From the NCBI GenBank assembly GCA_024637155.1, contig JAGXFR010000049.1, positions 99,155 to 163,154 on the forward strand: DNA of 64,000 bases, in the 5' to 3' direction. The notes below the pieces were generated by a model. That model was given only the letters and a program-made list of their open reading frames with translations, was not told where the DNA came from and made no database searches. This DNA is from Burkholderiaceae bacterium (GTDB taxonomy: Bacteria > Pseudomonadota > Gammaproteobacteria > Burkholderiales > Burkholderiaceae_E). Below, piece after piece: positions 44,948 through 54,653 of the stretch. Positions within the stretch are counted from its first letter, which is position 1; each line of letters begins with the position of its first letter. The position numbers were made by a program, and so were the translations under genes.

Positions 44948-46594
44948 TCAGGTCTCGCCCGAGACCGCGAGCATCTGGTAGCCGGGACCGGCTCCGAGGC
45001 GTGCGTCCGCGCGCACTCTCGCATCGACCGTTCCCTCTCGCACGGTGATGCGCGTCCCGGACGGCACCACGCCCGGGAGCATCACCAGCAGGCTCGTGCC
45101 CTGCTCGCCGGCGGCACGCAGCAGGAAAGCGTCCGAGAAGCTCTGCTCGTCGGCGGTGCGCACGCCGACCGGGACCGGAGTACCCGCCAGCAGCCGCACC
45201 CCGACCCGATGCGTCGGCATGCCAGGGGGGACAACGCCGGAAAACTGCTGCACCCAGGCAACCCGGCCGAGCATCAGGCGCGCAGTTTCTGCCGGCCGTG
45301 CGTCGCCACCGGCCGCCGCATCCCGCTCGAAATGGAGCAAGGCCACCAGATCGCCCAGCGTCACGGTCGGGGTCGCGCTCTGGCGGTCGAAGACGATTTC
45401 CCTCTGGGCAGCGCGGTACAGATGCTCCGTTTGCGCCTCGGCCATCAGCGCCGCCACCCCGTTGCGCGCGGCGGCCACCGTTCCCAGCGCCATGCGCAGA
45501 ACCGATTCCGATTCCCGGCTGTTGCTGCGGTAGGCGGGGCTCTCTTCGCCGAGCCAGCGCAGCGGTTCGTCGCGGTTGGCCTCGGCTGCGGCCATCCAGA
45601 ACCCGGGGAGCCCGAATCGAACCCTCACGAGCGCACCCGGCGCCGCGACCCCGGGATCGATCCGGCCGCCCTGCCCCCAGACCTTGGCCAGATGGTCGAG
45701 AAGCGCCGTCAGCCCCGCGGCACCCAGCCCAAGCGCGGCACGTCCTGCGCTGCGCTCGCCCGAGAGCCACTCGTCACGCCGACCGGCGAGGGACTTCAGC
45801 ACCTTCCCGGTGTCGAGTCGCAACCGCGGACCGGTGCCCGGCGCCAGTACCGGTCCATCCTGCGCAGAGGCGCGCGCGTCGCGCAATTCGAAGGTGAATC
45901 CAACGCGGGGCGCCCAACGGCGCGCCAGTTTGTCCACGAGGGTACGCTCGGCATCCGCGAAGGATTCGCACCCCGCGAGCAGCAGCAGCAACGGATAGAT
46001 GAACGCGGCGCGTGCCGTGTTCGGCCGCGACAGCGCAGCATTGTCGTGCAGCGTTTCATCGAGAAAGGTGGTGCGACGCATGTGCTGCGCGACCAGGCAC
46101 AGTTCGTCCCACTCCGGCTCTGCAACCAGCGTGCGACAGCGCAGCAGCAGCGCGATCCCGCGCGCCTGCGCGTCGAGCGCGCGGGCGAGCGGAAGCGCTA
46201 CCCGCAGCGCATTGGTCGCGCCCGGAATCACGGATCGCGTGTCGAGACTGGCGGCATCGGCCATGCGCGCGTAGGCACGCTTGTAGCCGTCCCGCAGCCC
46301 ACGCAGCGCGGCGTGGAGTTGCTCGAGCAACACGCGCTGCTCGATCGCGAACGGGATCGAGGCGACATGCAGCGGACGCGCCGCGTCGTCGATCGCTCCG
46401 AGCAGGTCGACGCGGACCAGTTCGAGGCACTCGAAGCACGGGTCGGGGGCGATGTCCTCGCGCCGCAAGCGCTCGAGCAGCACCATGATCGCCGCGATGC
46501 GCTCGCGCGGAGCCGATGCCAGCGTGTCGAGCCACGCACGGCACGTTTCGGCGTCACGAACCCGGTTCGCCGGTCTTGCCCCTTCTGATGCCAT
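44948..46594 (-). CDS. Large conserved-looking protein of unknown function
   Basis: A 548-residue soluble protein I do not recognise with certainty. The N-terminal two thirds are alpha-helical and Ala/Arg/Leu-rich (for example CRAWLDTLASAPRERIAAIM). The C-terminal third contains beta-like segments (GMPTHRVGVRLLAGTPVPVG, SLLVMLPGVVPSGTRITVRE and GPGYQMLAVS) that recall a PilZ-like barrel seen in some betaproteobacterial proteins. Codon use and length support a real gene, and no stop or shift breaks it. It lies between the HIT and DUF971 genes, which are normally closer. It could be a regulator or scaffold, but this is a guess. Confidence 0.7.
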   Translation of the reverse strand: MASEGARPANRVRDAETCRAWLDTLASAPRERIAAIMVLLERLRREDIAPDPCFECLELVRVDLLGAIDDAARPLHVASIPFAIEQRVLLEQLHAALRGLRDGYKRAYARMADAASLDTRSVIPGATNALRVALPLARALDAQARGIALLLRCRTLVAEPEWDELCLVAQHMRRTTFLDETLHDNAALSRPNTARAAFIYPLLLLLAGCESFADAERTLVDKLARRWAPRVGFTFELRDARASAQDGPVLAPGTGPRLRLDTGKVLKSLAGRRDEWLSGERSAGRAALGLGAAGLTALLDHLAKVWGQGGRIDPGVAAPGALVRVRFGLPGFWMAAAEANRDEPLRWLGEESPAYRSNSRESESVLRMALGTVAAARNGVAALMAEAQTEHLYRAAQREIVFDRQSATPTVTLGDLVALLHFERDAAAGGDARPAETARLMLGRVAWVQQFSGVVPPGMPTHRVGVRLLAGTPVPVGVRTADEQSFSDAFLLRAAGEQGTSLLVMLPGVVPSGTRITVREGTVDARVRADARLGAGPGYQMLAVSGET

Positions 46595-46750
46595 GTCCCG
46601 CGTTTCCCGCTTCCTGCTCCAGATGCCGCAAGTGTCCTTCGCTTTGGGCGGGATCGTGGACTCCGGCAGGGGGGCAGGCGACGGACGGTGCGGATCCGGC
46701 GACGGGCAGCGGGTGAAACGCGCCGGACCGCGGGAGACGGCCCCTCCGGC

Positions 46751-47194
46751 TTACGCGTCGCTCAGTGCGGCCAGCCGCGACGCCAGCCTCGCGCGGTACG
46801 CGGGCAACAGATCGATGACCCGCGCGGTGCGCGCGGATCCGTCGCGCGCCGCCGCCGCCCAGACGGGCGCGGGGAAGTGGCTGTCGTCGCGCCAGCGCGG
46901 GATCACGTGCCAGTGCAGGTGCGCAACCACGTTGCCCAGGCTCGCGAGGTTCACCTTGTGCGGCCGGAGCATCTCGCGCTGAACCTCCTCGACGCACAGC
47001 ACCAGCGCCATCAGGCGGGCTCGTTCCGCCCCCGACAGGTCGCTCATTTCCGTCACGTGCGCCTGCCGGATCACCCGCGTGAAGCCGGGAAAGCCCGGTT
47101 CATCGGCGAGCACCACGCGCTCGCTCGCGTCGCGCCAGAGCACCTCGCCGCCAGCGGCCGTGCACAGCGGGCAGTCGGCCTGCATTTCCGTCAC
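46751..47194 (-). CDS. HIT-family protein
   Basis: A 147-residue member of the histidine-triad family of nucleotide hydrolases and transferases. The N-terminal CPLC (residues 8-11) is a zinc-type pair. The triad motif is HLHWHVIPRW within LASLGNVVAHLHWHVIPRW (about residues 84-102), of HxHxH form. It is joined by a 4-base ATGA overlap to the end of the C45 gene and points toward the ubi cluster. Substrates are probably nucleoside phosphoramidates or similar. Confidence 0.93.
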   Translation of the reverse strand: MTEMQADCPLCTAAGGEVLWRDASERVVLADEPGFPGFTRVIRQAHVTEMSDLSGAERARLMALVLCVEEVQREMLRPHKVNLASLGNVVAHLHWHVIPRWRDDSHFPAPVWAAAARDGSARTARVIDLLPAYRARLASRLAALSDA

Positions 47195-48408
47195 GTGGCC
47201 GGCACGGCCACGCTCGCCGCAGCGCCAGCCGTCACCGGCTTCGCGAAGCAGTGACGCGCGTATTCGCTCACCGAGGGCTGCGCGGGGGCAACCCAGATCT
47301 CGCGCGTCGCCAGATTCATGATTACGCTCGCAACCGTTTCGATGCGCGCCGCAGCAGGGGCGCTGGGGTCCGGGAAGCGACAGATCGAATCGAAGCCGTC
47401 GCGACGATTGCTGAGCACCCCCACCACGTCTGCGAACGACATCGGATCCGCGTCAGCACCGAGCAGATCACGCGCCGCGGCAAGGCGTTCGCGGGTCGAG
47501 AGGTTGCCCGCGAGGTTCGCGTCGAACGGCGACTGCTCGGCGTCGAGAAAATGATTGGTGTGCCAAAGTCGCCCGGCCTCGGGGCGCAGCACCCGCACGC
47601 CGCGCGGCGAATGCTCGATGCTCGCGATCGCTCCCTGGGCGTCGGCCATCATCACGTTGCTCGATGCGGTGTAGTGCGGTTGCGCGCGCGCGAATGTCAG
47701 CGCCTCCTCGACCGATGCGCACGACAGCAGCGCGCGCAACAGGATGTGCACCGGCATCCCGAGATGCTCTCCGTCATCGACGGAACGCAGGATGTTGAGC
47801 GTCACGCCCAACCCCTGCTCATTGAGGCCGATCTTGGCGAGCATCCCCGCCTCGGTAAGCGTCAGGTAGCGCGGCCCCGCCTGCGGCTCGACCTCGAGCA
47901 GCACCAGCGCGTCGCGCTGGACGCCCAGCCAGTCCCAGTTTTGCGCGAGCCAGACGGGCTCGGGCGCGCCCGCTGCGGCTCCTGGCGCACCGGCGGAAGC
48001 CTGCGCAGGCCCCGATCGGCTGATCGCGAAGGACGTGCACTCGTTGGCGTGGCGTTCACCCGTTTTCTCGCCTCCCGCCATCGCCGCGACCAGCGCGAGG
48101 TAGTTGGGCGGCAGCAATTCGGTGCGCACGTTCAGTGCGAGGAGTGCGCCGAAGGACACGCCTGCGCCTTCGGCGATTCCGTGGATCTCCTCGAGCGCTT
48201 CGGGAAACGCGCGCTCGATCACGGTCTCGAACGGCGCCGCCCGCGCCTCGGCCTGCTGCCAGCCGAGTCCGCAAACCGCGAACATCTCCCCGTAGCACGC
48301 CAGCGAGATCGCGATGCGATCCACCGCGGCCTCACCGTAGCGCCGCCCGCGCTCGCGCGCGCCGCCGCGCAAGCTGATCCGCGGCACCGCCGCCAGTTGC
48401 GTCGTCAT
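47191..48408 (-). CDS. C45-family autoproteolytic acyltransferase/hydrolase
   Basis: A 405-residue Ntn-hydrolase related to isopenicillin-N acyltransferase. The nucleophile is the Cys in NECTSFAIS (about residue 120), which becomes N-terminal after self-cleavage. AQNWDWLG, LTEAGMLAKIGLNEQGLGVT and HTNHFLD match the family. Such enzymes hydrolyse or transfer amide-linked acyl groups. The start at MTTQLAAVPRISLRGGARER is preferred to a longer frame overlapping the neighbour. It is 38 bases from the DUF3683 gene upstream. Confidence 0.85.
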   Translation of the reverse strand: MTTQLAAVPRISLRGGARERGRRYGEAAVDRIAISLACYGEMFAVCGLGWQQAEARAAPFETVIERAFPEALEEIHGIAEGAGVSFGALLALNVRTELLPPNYLALVAAMAGGEKTGERHANECTSFAISRSGPAQASAGAPGAAAGAPEPVWLAQNWDWLGVQRDALVLLEVEPQAGPRYLTLTEAGMLAKIGLNEQGLGVTLNILRSVDDGEHLGMPVHILLRALLSCASVEEALTFARAQPHYTASSNVMMADAQGAIASIEHSPRGVRVLRPEAGRLWHTNHFLDAEQSPFDANLAGNLSTRERLAAARDLLGADADPMSFADVVGVLSNRRDGFDSICRFPDPSAPAAARIETVASVIMNLATREIWVAPAQPSVSEYARHCFAKPVTAGAAASVAVPAT

Positions 48409-48446
48409 CGGCTGCGTCCCCTGATCATCGAGCACTCCACAGAATA

Positions 48447-51400
48447 CTAGAGCAACACGCGCTCGATCCCGCCCTCGTTGGCGCGGCGCACGTAGTCGCT
48501 CAGCCAGTCCGCTCCGAGCAAGTGCCGCGCCAGTTCGACGACGATGTAGTCGGCTTCGGCTTCGATGTCCTCGTTGAATCGCGACAGCCCCTGGAGGCAC
48601 GACGGACACGAGGTGAGCACCTTGACCGGACCCGCAAAGACTTCCCCATCGGCACCGGGGCGTTCCCGCAGCGCCGCAGCGTCGCGACGCAGTTCCTCTT
48701 CCTTGCGAAAGCGCACCTGCGTGGAAATATCGGGCCGCGCCACGCCCAGCGTACCGGATTCACCGCAACAGCGATCGCTGAGTTCCACGCGACCGTTCAC
48801 CTCATTGTTGATCAGCTCGTTGACGACCTTGAGCGGGGCGTAGTGCTTCATCGGGCTGTGACAGGGGTCGTGGTAGACGTAGCGGGTCCCGGTGACCCCG
48901 TCGAGGCGCACACCGCGCTCCATCAGGAATTCGTGGATGTCGACGATCCGGCTGCCCGGAAAGATCTTGTCGAACTCGTAGCCGGCGAGCTGATCCTGGC
49001 AGGTGCCGCACGAGACCACGACGGTCTTGATGTCCAGGTAGTTCAGCGTGTTGGCGACCCGATGAAACAGCACCCGGTTGTCGGTGATGATCTTCTCGGC
49101 CTTGTCGTACTGGCCCGAGCCGCGTTGCGGGTATCCGCAGCACAGGTAGCCGGGCGGCAGCACCGTCTGCACGCCGCTGCGCCAGAGCATCGCCTGCGTG
49201 GCCAGTCCCACCTGCGAGAAGAGCCGCTCGGAGCCGCAGCCGGGGAAGTAGAACACCGCCTCCGAGTCGACGGTCGTCCCCTGCGGATCGCGGATGATCG
49301 GCACGTAGCGGTTGTCCTCGACGTCGAGCAGCGCGCGTGCGGTCTTGCTCGGGAGCTTCGAGGGCATCTTCTTGTTGATGAAGTGCACGATCTGCTCACG
49401 CATCGGCACGTGCCCCACGCTGGCCGGCGGGTTGCGGGTCTGTGCGCGCCCGAGCCGCGCGAAGAGCGCGCTCGCGAAGCGCTGCACGCGAAAGCCCACG
49501 CCGACCATCAGCGCGCGCACCGACTTGATGGTCTGCGGGTCGGTGGCGTTCAACATGAACATCGCGGCCGCATTGCCCGGGTTGAACTTCTTCTTGCCCA
49601 TCTTGCGCAGCAGCGCGCGCATGTTCATCGAAACGTCGCCGAAGTCGATGTCGACCGGGCACGGGTTGAGGCACTTGTGGCAGATCGTGCAATGGTCGGC
49701 CACGTCCGAGAATTCCTCCCAGTGACGAATCGAGACCCCGCGCCGCGTCTGCTCCTCGTAGAGGAAAGCCTCGATCAGCAGCGAGGTGGCGAGAATCTTG
49801 TCGCGCGGCGAATAGAGCAGGTTCGCTCGCGGCACATGCGTTGCGCACACCGGCTTGCACTTGCCGCAGCGCAGGCAGTCCGATACCGAGTCTGCGATCA
49901 GGCCGATGTCGGATTGCTTGAGGATCAGCGATTCGGCACCCATCAACCCGAACGACGGGGTGTAGGCGTTGCGCAGGTCGCCGCCGGGCAGCAATTTCCC
50001 GCGATTGAAGCGACCCTGCGGGTCGACGCGCTGCTTGTAGCCGCGAAAGCCCTCGATCTCCTCCTCGGTGAGAAACTCGAGCTTGGTGATCCCGATGCCG
50101 TGCTCGCCGGAGATCACCCCATCGAGCGCGCGCGCCAGCGCCATGATCCGCACGACTGCCGACTGCGCCAGCTGGAGCATCGCGTAGTCGTCGGAGTTCA
50201 CCGGGATGTTCGTGTGCACGTTGCCGTCTCCGGCATGCATGTGCAGCGCGATGAAGATCCGGCTGCGCAGCACCCGCTGGTGCGTCGCGTGGATGGCCTC
50301 GAGCACCGGGGCGAAGGTGTGCCCGGTGAAGATCTGCGCCAGCGGCGCGCGCAACTCCGCCTTCCACGACACCCGGATCGTGCGGTCCTGGAGCATGTGG
50401 AAAAGCGTCTGATGGGTCCCCGCCGCGCTGCGGGCGTCGAGCTCGGCGAGGTGGGATTCAAGACCGACGCGCCCGAACTCCTCGCGCAGTTGCGCGAGCG
50501 GCTCGTCGATGCAATCGAGCAGGAAGCGCCACCGCGCGCGCGTCGCGGCGACGATTTCGTGCGCCGCACCCAGTCGCTCGGAGAGCAGTTCCGCATCGGT
50601 GTCGACACGCGCGCGCTCGGCGCCCGGCGCGCGGCCGAGCACCAGCGGGCCCGCGAGCAGTTCCTCGAGCGCCGTGAGCATCGCGAGTTTGTTGCCGATC
50701 GAATACTCGATGTTCAGTCGCTCGATCCCGTCGGTGTATTCGCCCATGCGCGGCAGCGGGATCACCACGTCTTCGTTGATCTTGAACGCGTTGGTGTGGC
50801 GCGAGATCGCGGCGGTGCGCGCCCGGTCGAGCCAGAAGGCCTTGCGCGCCTCGGGCGAGATGGCGACAAACCCCTCGCCGACGTGCCCGTTGGCGATCCG
50901 GATGACCTGTGCCGTGGCTCGGGCGACCTCATTGTCGTCGTCACCGACGATATCGCCGATCAGCACCATCTTGGGCAGCCCGCCGCGGCGCGACTTGGTC
51001 GTGTAGCCGACCGCGCGCAGGTAGCGTTCATCGAGATGCTCGAGCCCGGCCAGCGTCGCGGCGACTTGCGGATCGTCGAGATGGTTCTTGATCTCGACGA
51101 TCGAAGGCACCGCGTCCTTGGGCTGCCCGAAGAACTCCAGACACACGGTTCGGATGTGCGGCGGCATCCGGTGCAGCACCCAGCGTGCCGAGGTGATCAG
51201 CCCGTCGCAGCCCTCCTTCTGCACGCCCGGCAGCCCGGCGAGGAACTTGTCGGTGACGTCCTTGCCCAATCCCGCCTTGCGGAAGCGTCGTCCCTCGATT
51301 TCCAGTCGCTCGCTGCGCTGCGGGTTGCCGCGCATCGTCCCGTCGGACTGGAGTTGCCCCGGCTTGAACCACTTCAATTCGAAGCGCACCGCGGCGACGT

Positions 51401-52442
51401 CGTGGATCTTGCCCCGATTGTGCTCGAGCCGCGTCACCTCGAGCCAGTTGCCCTGCGGATCGACCATCCGCCACCACGCGAGGTTGTCGAGCGCGGTGCC
51501 CCAGAGCACGGCCTTCTTGCCACCCGCGTTCATCGCGACATTGCCGCCGATCGTGCACGCGTCCATCGACGTCGGATCGACCGCGAAGACGAGCCCGGCT
51601 GCGTCTGCCGCCTCGGTCACCCGGCGCGTCACCACGCCCGCCTCGCTGAAGATCGTCGGCACGGGCCCGGTGACGCCCGGCAGGTTGCTCAACTCGATCG
51701 GGTCGAGCCTTTCGAGCTTCTCGAGGTTGATCACCGCCGAGCGCGGGCTCAGCGGGATCGCTCCGCCCGTGTAACCGGTGCCGCCCCCGCGCGGGATGAT
51801 CGTCAGCCCGAGTTCGATGCAGTCGGCCACCATGTGCGCGACCTCGCGCTCGCTGTCCGGGGCAAGCACGACGAACGGATACTCGACGCGCCAGTCGGTC
51901 GCGTCAGTCACGTGAGAGACGCGCGACATCGCGTCGAAGCGGATGTTGTCGCGCGCGCAGTGGCGCGACAGCCGGCGCTGGATCTTGGCGCGCAACGCGC
52001 CGACCCGCGCGAAGTCGCGCTCGAAGCGTTCGGCGGCTTCCCGGGTGCTCTCGAGAAGTGTCGCCACCTTCGCGCTGCGCGCCCCCGCCCCGTCATCGCC
52101 TGAATCACGCAGGTCGAGTTCCCGCCGCTTCTCGATTTCGGCGACGCGGTGGTGCAGCGCGTCGACGAGCAGCTTGCTGCGCTTCGGGTTCGCCAGCAGG
52201 TCGTCCTGCAGATACGGATTGCGCCGCACCGCCCAGATGTCGCCGAGGACTTCGTAGAGCATCCTCGCCGAGCGCCCGGTGCGTCGCTCGGCGCGCAATT
52301 CCTCGAGGATCGCCCACGCGTCCTCGCCCAGCAACCGAATCACGATCTCCCGGTCGGAGAACGAGGTGTAGTTGTACGGGATCTCGCGCAGCCGTGGCGC
52401 GCCTTCTGCAACGACGACCGGCGGCGGACTGGGATAGTTCAT
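48447..52442 (-). CDS. Giant FAD/FeS oxidoreductase (DUF3683, FAD-linked oxidase, 4Fe-4S, CCG)
   Basis: A 1331-residue multidomain enzyme. The order is: DUF3683 (about 1-170, [20 protein letters not shown]); FAD-binding type 4 domain ([20 protein letters not shown], about 205-224); C-terminal FAD-linked oxidase domain ([13 protein letters not shown], about 785-800); 4Fe-4S ferredoxin-like domain with [17 protein letters not shown] and [14 protein letters not shown] (about 850-950); and two CCG domains ([28 protein letters not shown]). It resembles respiratory D-lactate or 2-hydroxyglutarate dehydrogenases joined to GlpC-like domains, feeding electrons to quinone. The substrate is unknown. No fragment or stop is seen, so it is intact. 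Confidence 0.93.
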   Translation of the reverse strand: MNYPSPPPVVVAEGAPRLREIPYNYTSFSDREIVIRLLGEDAWAILEELRAERRTGRSARMLYEVLGDIWAVRRNPYLQDDLLANPKRSKLLVDALHHRVAEIEKRRELDLRDSGDDGAGARSAKVATLLESTREAAERFERDFARVGALRAKIQRRLSRHCARDNIRFDAMSRVSHVTDATDWRVEYPFVVLAPDSEREVAHMVADCIELGLTIIPRGGGTGYTGGAIPLSPRSAVINLEKLERLDPIELSNLPGVTGPVPTIFSEAGVVTRRVTEAADAAGLVFAVDPTSMDACTIGGNVAMNAGGKKAVLWGTALDNLAWWRMVDPQGNWLEVTRLEHNRGKIHDVAAVRFELKWFKPGQLQSDGTMRGNPQRSERLEIEGRRFRKAGLGKDVTDKFLAGLPGVQKEGCDGLITSARWVLHRMPPHIRTVCLEFFGQPKDAVPSIVEIKNHLDDPQVAATLAGLEHLDERYLRAVGYTTKSRRGGLPKMVLIGDIVGDDDNEVARATAQVIRIANGHVGEGFVAISPEARKAFWLDRARTAAISRHTNAFKINEDVVIPLPRMGEYTDGIERLNIEYSIGNKLAMLTALEELLAGPLVLGRAPGAERARVDTDAELLSERLGAAHEIVAATRARWRFLLDCIDEPLAQLREEFGRVGLESHLAELDARSAAGTHQTLFHMLQDRTIRVSWKAELRAPLAQIFTGHTFAPVLEAIHATHQRVLRSRIFIALHMHAGDGNVHTNIPVNSDDYAMLQLAQSAVVRIMALARALDGVISGEHGIGITKLEFLTEEEIEGFRGYKQRVDPQGRFNRGKLLPGGDLRNAYTPSFGLMGAESLILKQSDIGLIADSVSDCLRCGKCKPVCATHVPRANLLYSPRDKILATSLLIEAFLYEEQTRRGVSIRHWEEFSDVADHCTICHKCLNPCPVDIDFGDVSMNMRALLRKMGKKKFNPGNAAAMFMLNATDPQTIKSVRALMVGVGFRVQRFASALFARLGRAQTRNPPASVGHVPMREQIVHFINKKMPSKLPSKTARALLDVEDNRYVPIIRDPQGTTVDSEAVFYFPGCGSERLFSQVGLATQAMLWRSGVQTVLPPGYLCCGYPQRGSGQYDKAEKIITDNRVLFHRVANTLNYLDIKTVVVSCGTCQDQLAGYEFDKIFPGSRIVDIHEFLMERGVRLDGVTGTRYVYHDPCHSPMKHYAPLKVVNELINNEVNGRVELSDRCCGESGTLGVARPDISTQVRFRKEEELRRDAAALRERPGADGEVFAGPVKVLTSCPSCLQGLSRFNEDIEAEADYIVVELARHLLGADWLSDYVRRANEGGIERVLL

Positions 52443-52507
52443 GGGGGCAACCGCGCTTCGGGCACGCCTGGCCCTGAGGCAAAAGAGATTATCTTACCGT
52501 CCGGCGC

Positions 52508-53002
52508 CTATTGGCCGGCAATCGGGCGCAGAAGCCTGACCCACCACGCGTTGGGAATCCACAGCAGCAGCGCGGTCATCACCATGTAGCGCGTGAATTT
52601 GCCAACCGCCATCCAGAACACCGATGGCCAGAAGGGCAGCCGCAGCCAGCCCGCCACCGCGCAGAGCGGATCGCCGACGGCGGGCAGCCAGGCAAAGAAC
52701 AGCGCTTTCGGTCCGAGCCGCTTAAACCAGCGCAGCGAACGGGCTTCGTGTGTCGGCGCGACCACCCGCTCGGCGCCGACGCCCATCCAGTAGTCAACGA
52801 TGCCGCCCAGCGTATTGCCCAGCGTGGCCACCGCGACGGTGATCCAGAACTGGTCGGGATTGAGCTTGACGTACCCGAAGACCGCGGGCTCGGAGCCCAG
52901 CGGCAGCAGCGTCGCCGAAATGAAGGCGATCACGAACACGGACGAGAGACCGTGGCGGGGAATCGCGAACCAGGCCAGGCTCGCGTAGACGATGGATTCC
53001 AT
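52508..53002 (-). CDS. YqaA-family (VTT/DedA-like) membrane protein
   Basis: A 164-residue membrane protein. It has hydrophobic helices, the motif LPLGSEPAVFG (about 32-42), and the VTT-like GNTLGGIVDYWMGV, with GPKALFFAWLPAVGDPLCAV then AGWLRLPFWPSVFWMAVGKF. These match YqaA/SNARE-associated proteins, small DedA relatives thought to move lipids. The start was set at MESIVYASLAWFAIPRHGLS (53002). It is divergent from ilvA. Confidence 0.9.
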   Translation of the reverse strand: MESIVYASLAWFAIPRHGLSSVFVIAFISATLLPLGSEPAVFGYVKLNPDQFWITVAVATLGNTLGGIVDYWMGVGAERVVAPTHEARSLRWFKRLGPKALFFAWLPAVGDPLCAVAGWLRLPFWPSVFWMAVGKFTRYMVMTALLLWIPNAWWVRLLRPIAGQ

Positions 53003-53050
53003 CGGCGCGCAGTGTAACCCGCGAGGCGCCCGGCCGGGCGGGGCGACCGC

Positions 53051-53056
53051 TAGAAT
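53051..53056 (+). promoter_or_regulatory. Candidate -10 box for ilvA
   Basis: TAGAAT lies 10 bases before the ilvA ATG at 53067, so a transcript from it would have a very short or no leader. No good -35 is visible upstream. Confidence 0.35.
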
Positions 53057-53066
53057 AGCCGCTGCC

Positions 53067-54578
53067 ATGCACACCGATTACCTGAAACGAATTCTCAACG
53101 CGAAGGTCTACGACGTCGCGCAGGAGACTCCGCTCGAGCCGGCGCCGATTCTCTCGGCGCGGCTCGACAATCACCTGCTGCTCAAGCGCGAGGACCTGCA
53201 GTCGGTGTTCTCGTTCAAGCTGCGCGGCGCCTACAACAAGATGGCGCACCTCTCGGCAGCCGAACTGGCGCGCGGCGTGATCGCGGCCTCGGCCGGGAAT
53301 CACGCGCAGGGGGTGGCGCTCGCCGCGCAGCGGCTCGGCTGCCGGGCCGTGATCGTGATGCCCGTGACCACCCCGGCGGTGAAGATCGATGCGGTGCGCG
53401 CCCGCGGCGCCGAAGTGGTGATCAGCGGGGACTCCTACAGCGAAGCGCACACCTACGCGCTGGAACTCCAGGAGCAGCACGGCCTCACCTTCGTGCACCC
53501 CTTCGACGATCCCGACGTGATTGCCGGACAGGGCACGATCGGCATGGAGATTCTGCGCCAGCACCAGGGGCCGATCGACGCGATCTTCGTGGCGATCGGC
53601 GGCGGCGGCCTGATCGCCGGGATCGGCGCCTACGTCAAGCAACTGCGCCCGGAAGTGCGCATCATCGGCGTGCAGACCACCGACTCGGACGCGATGGCCC
53701 GCTCGCTCAAGGCCGGGCGGCGCATCGAGCTGCGCGAGGTGGGCCTGTTTTCCGACGGCACGGCGGTGAAGAAGGTCGGCGCCGAAACCTTCCGGCTCGC
53801 GCGCGCCTTCGTCGACGACGTGATCCTGGTCGACACCGACGCCACCTGCGCGGCGATCAAGGACGTGTTCGAAGAGACCCGGGCGATTCTCGAGCCGGCC
53901 GGCGCCCTGGCGATTGCCGGGGCGAAGGCCTGGGTCGCACGCGAGGGAATCCACGGTGCGACGCTGATCGCCGTGGCGTGCGGCGCGAACATGAACTTCG
54001 ACCGGCTGCGCTTCGTTTCCGAGCGGGCGGAGATCGGCGAACAGCGCGAGGCGGTCTTCGCCGTGACCATCCCCGAGGAGCGCGGCAGCTTCCGGCGCTT
54101 TTGCGAGGCGATCGGACCGCGCAACGTCACCGAATTCAACTACCGGATCGCCGGCGCGCGCGAGGCCCACCTGTTCGTCGGCATGCAGATTCCGAATCGG
54201 GAGGCAGCGCACGTCATTGCCGCGGATCTCGCAGCTGCCGGGTTCACCGCGATCGACCTCACCGACGACGAGCTCGCCAAGGTGCATCTGCGCCACCTGG
54301 TCGGCGGTCGCTCCCCGCTCGCGAAGGGGGAACTCCTCTACCGCTTCGAGTTCCCCGAGCGCCCGGGGGCGCTGATGAAGTTCCTCTCGAGCATGCACCC
54401 GAACTGGAACATCACCCTGTTTCACTATCGCAACCACGGCGCCGACTACGGCCGCATCCTCGTCGGGCTGCAGGTACCGCGCGCGGAGCGCGCCGAGTTT
54501 GCCGCCGTGCTCAACTCGCTGGACTACCGTCACCGCGACGAGACCCAGCACCCTGCATACCGGCTCTTCCTTTCCTGA
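53067..54578 (+). CDS. ilvA: Threonine ammonia-lyase, biosynthetic
   Basis: A 503-residue PLP enzyme converting threonine to 2-oxobutanoate for isoleucine synthesis. The PLP lysine is in QSVFSFKLRGAYNKMAHLSA (about residues 50-69). ASAGNHAQGVALAA and the phosphate-binding IGGGGLIAG loop are present. Two ACT-like regulatory regions follow in the C-terminal ~180 residues (AVFAVTIPEERGSFRRFCEA and LLYRFEFPERPGALMKFLSS), so feedback inhibition by isoleucine is expected. Length is normal for the biosynthetic form. Confidence 0.96.
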   Translation: MHTDYLKRILNAKVYDVAQETPLEPAPILSARLDNHLLLKREDLQSVFSFKLRGAYNKMAHLSAAELARGVIAASAGNHAQGVALAAQRLGCRAVIVMPVTTPAVKIDAVRARGAEVVISGDSYSEAHTYALELQEQHGLTFVHPFDDPDVIAGQGTIGMEILRQHQGPIDAIFVAIGGGGLIAGIGAYVKQLRPEVRIIGVQTTDSDAMARSLKAGRRIELREVGLFSDGTAVKKVGAETFRLARAFVDDVILVDTDATCAAIKDVFEETRAILEPAGALAIAGAKAWVAREGIHGATLIAVACGANMNFDRLRFVSERAEIGEQREAVFAVTIPEERGSFRRFCEAIGPRNVTEFNYRIAGAREAHLFVGMQIPNREAAHVIAADLAAAGFTAIDLTDDELAKVHLRHLVGGRSPLAKGELLYRFEFPERPGALMKFLSSMHPNWNITLFHYRNHGADYGRILVGLQVPRAERAEFAAVLNSLDYRHRDETQHPAYRLFLS

Positions 54579-54627
54579 GCCTTGACTGAAGCGGGTACGC
54601 GCGCGCCGCGGGCTTAAGCGCGGGCGA

Positions 54628-54633
54628 TATAAT
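54628..54633 (+). promoter_or_regulatory. Candidate -10 box for hemA
   Basis: A perfect TATAAT is 20 bases before the preferred hemA ATG (54654). A TTGACT occurs at 54582-54587, but at 40 bases it is too far to be the matching -35, so the -35 is weak or absent. Confidence 0.5.
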
Positions 54634-54653
54634 TCGAGCAAATTCAAATGTTT

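Noticed and set aside
48522..52103. 1193-codon plus-strand open frame
   Set aside because: Entirely antisense to the DUF3683 gene, with composition typical of complementary-strand shadows and no recognisable motif.
54582..54587. TTGACT as a -35 for hemA
   Set aside because: It is 40 bases from the TATAAT at 54628, outside the 15-19 base range.
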